Position numbers and translations under genes: made by a program | Shown: positions 62,518-64,000 of the stretch, piece after piece | Position numbering within the stretch: the first letter of the stretch is position 1 | How the letters are laid out: each line of letters starts with the position of its first letter | Source: Prunella strophiata | Lineage: Eukaryota > Chordata > Aves > Passeriformes > Prunellidae | NCBI GenBank assembly: GCA_036583965.1 | Contig: JAZBQD010000001.1 | Span: 28,182,597 to 28,246,596, forward strand | Direction: 5' to 3' | Length of the DNA stretch: 64,000 nt | The notes under the pieces: model-generated | What the model saw: only the letters and a program-made list of their open reading frames with translations | Databases searched by the model: none | What the model was told of the DNA's origin: nothing

Positions 62518-62680
62518 GAGCCAGGTCAGACAGCACATCCATGGAGGCTGTTCCATAGGAGCCAGGTCAGACAGCACATCCATGGAGGCTGTTCCATAGG
62601 AGCCAGGTCAGACAGCACATCCATGGAGGCTGTTCCATAGGAGCCAGGTCAGACAGCACATCCATGGAGGCTGTTCCACA
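62518..62680. repeat. 41-bp minisatellite, about four copies
   Basis: Units starting GAGCCAGGTCAGACAGCACA begin at 62518, 62559, 62600 and 62641, exactly 41 bp apart. The first three are identical; the fourth ends CACAG instead of CATAG and the array stops there. The identity points to recent expansion. Because 41 is not divisible by three, the open frame through the array reads each copy differently, so coding use is unlikely. Confidence 0.93.
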
Positions 62681-64000
62681 GCCTCTGCCTTAAACCCCAC
62701 TTCAATCCACAGGTACAGCCTTTTACAAAAACAGCACTTCTACTCAAAGTCTGAGAACTCACAGGTGCTGGCAAAGAGCTCACACTCCCACCTGGATATG
62801 CAAATGGCAAAGCAAACAACAAAGAAACCCCAAAACAAACAACTCCCACAAATGAATGAGTTAATGTCCTCTTTCACCTGCAAGTCAAGTACAAATGCAG
62901 ATTTAGAAAATTCTAAAGTCCTTTGCTAAGTTCAGCTTGCACAGGCAAAGAGTTCTTACACCATTTATAGAGAAAGCTGAGAGGACATGGGTCAAAACAC
63001 TTTAGTGATGTGCTACACACAAGCCCTGCAGCTACAAGGCAACCTTGAAGCTGTAAGAACTAAAAATGCTCCAGAAAAACTCACCACATAACAAACACAT
63101 TTAGAGCAGCTCAAAAAAAAAAACCAGTTAAATGACCACAAACTTCAAGTTCAGAAGAACTTCTTTAGTTTACCCTGGAAGAGACTAAGCTAACCAAAAC
63201 TGAGCTGTGTTTTAATAAAACCTTATGCAAACACTTAAATAGAAAAGGGATTTTTTTAACATTCTACCTCTACATTCTACTTGGACCTGCAGGTCAGAAG
63301 TACTTTTGCTGCACAGCACTTCCATGCAGACCCCAGTTACAACCCCCACTCTTTAGGCCAACCTCTACAGAAGCACATAAGATCTCCTAATAAAAAGGTA
63401 GAAAACGTTCCCTTTCTAGTGCAATCTCAAAAATAACAATAAAACACTTACCTTAGTCAAAGCCAGGAGAGAGACCACATTTCTTGGAGAAGAAGGAGCA
63501 GAACCTTTCTGTGCCAGCTTCAGGTCCCAACTGAGGGGAGGCAGTCCTTGCCCAGGGCTAATTAACCCCAGCTGCCATGGTTATTGCCAGCACCTGTGCC
63601 CCTCAGGGGCAGGTCTCTGCTGCTGGCTCAGGGGCACCACTGCTCTGCCACCTGCCCAAAGCAGGGCATCTGCAGCTGGTACCAGCTCCCCAGGCAATCA
63701 TGATGCTGAATTCCCATCAGCTGGAGCCTGGCCATGGGCAGCCAGAGGGGCACTGGGGGTGTGTGGGTGCTTGCATGGCTCCCAGGTGTGTCTCTACACA
63801 GCCCAAAGGCACTGCTCAGTGCCAGGCTTTCAGAAAAATTGTGCTATACCACAAAGGCAGGGCTCTGCAGAGCCACTGCAACCACAGAAATGTAAAAAAA
63901 TTATTTAATCTAAGTCTCCTTTCCTGTGAAGCTTTTCCAGGCAGAACAGGTGGAGTCCTTTGGTTTGCAATCAGGCCTAACAAGGAAAAGGTGAGCATCG

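Larger units (their letters stand above)
58994..64000. other. Downstream intergenic DNA
   Basis: No coding exon or RNA gene is recognised. In human the next gene past the 3' end of RASGEF1A is CSGALNACT2 in tail-to-tail orientation; no part of its protein can be recognised here, though its minus-strand 3' UTR could lie within or beyond this stretch. The region holds the 41-bp minisatellite and a MIR-like fragment. Confidence 0.6.

Noticed and set aside
62347..62640. 97-codon frame running through the minisatellite
   Set aside because: The repeat unit is 41 bp, so each copy is read in a different phase; the frame is open by chance.
62518..62680. Possible CRISPR array
   Set aside because: The units are directly adjacent without spacers, and the window is from a vertebrate genome.
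59000..64000. CSGALNACT2 coding exons on the minus strand
   Set aside because: None of the minus-strand frames looks like a glycosyltransferase. Only an unrecognised 3' UTR could be present.

Overview
This window comes from a vertebrate nuclear genome, most likely a bird. It is AT-rich overall, has GT-AG introns, two CpG islands, and a CR1-type retrotransposon tail in intron 10 (about 54,601-54,765). I see no prokaryotic gene organisation, CRISPR array, tRNA or rRNA gene. Only one protein-coding gene can be supported: RASGEF1A on the plus strand, a guanine-nucleotide exchange factor for Ras-family GTPases. All twelve coding exons downstream of the first intron can be read, in phase and with canonical splice sites, from an ATG at 34,516 to a TGA at 56,383-56,385. 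They encode 475 residues, against 481 as I recall for the human protein. Assignment to RASGEF1A rather than RASGEF1B or 1C rests on paralogue-specific stretches such as SCSGQVQPDMGER and QIVSHMDSLDNH.

Layout. 1-8,750: intergenic upstream sequence with no recognisable gene. 8,750-9,200: a small CpG island holding a probable distal first exon (ATG 9,046, splice donor after 9,063). 9,064-31,700: a long, gene-poor stretch that becomes intron 1 when the distal promoter is used; it holds degenerate SINE-like pieces, simple repeats and a GC-rich patch at 17.3-18.35 kb. 31,900-32,600: a strong CpG island with a consensus CRE (TGACGTCA, 32,184-32,191) and a proximal first exon ending at 32,253. 34,510-56,385: the shared coding exons 2-13. 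56,386 to 56.5 kb, or as far as 59.0 kb: 3' UTR with alternative poly(A) signals. 59-64 kb: intergenic sequence with a 41-bp minisatellite at 62,518-62,680.

The most informative observation is that both candidate first exons splice in frame to exon 2, whose first six bases lie upstream of the usual ATG. The distal exon would add MVLQSQET and the proximal exon MRET in front of MPQTP. The distal version resembles the N-terminal extension I recall for a human RASGEF1A isoform. This suggests two promoters about 23 kb apart giving proteins that differ only at the N-terminus. I found no evidence for a wholly new biological system here; the other findings are hairpins, repeats and possible regulatory DNA.
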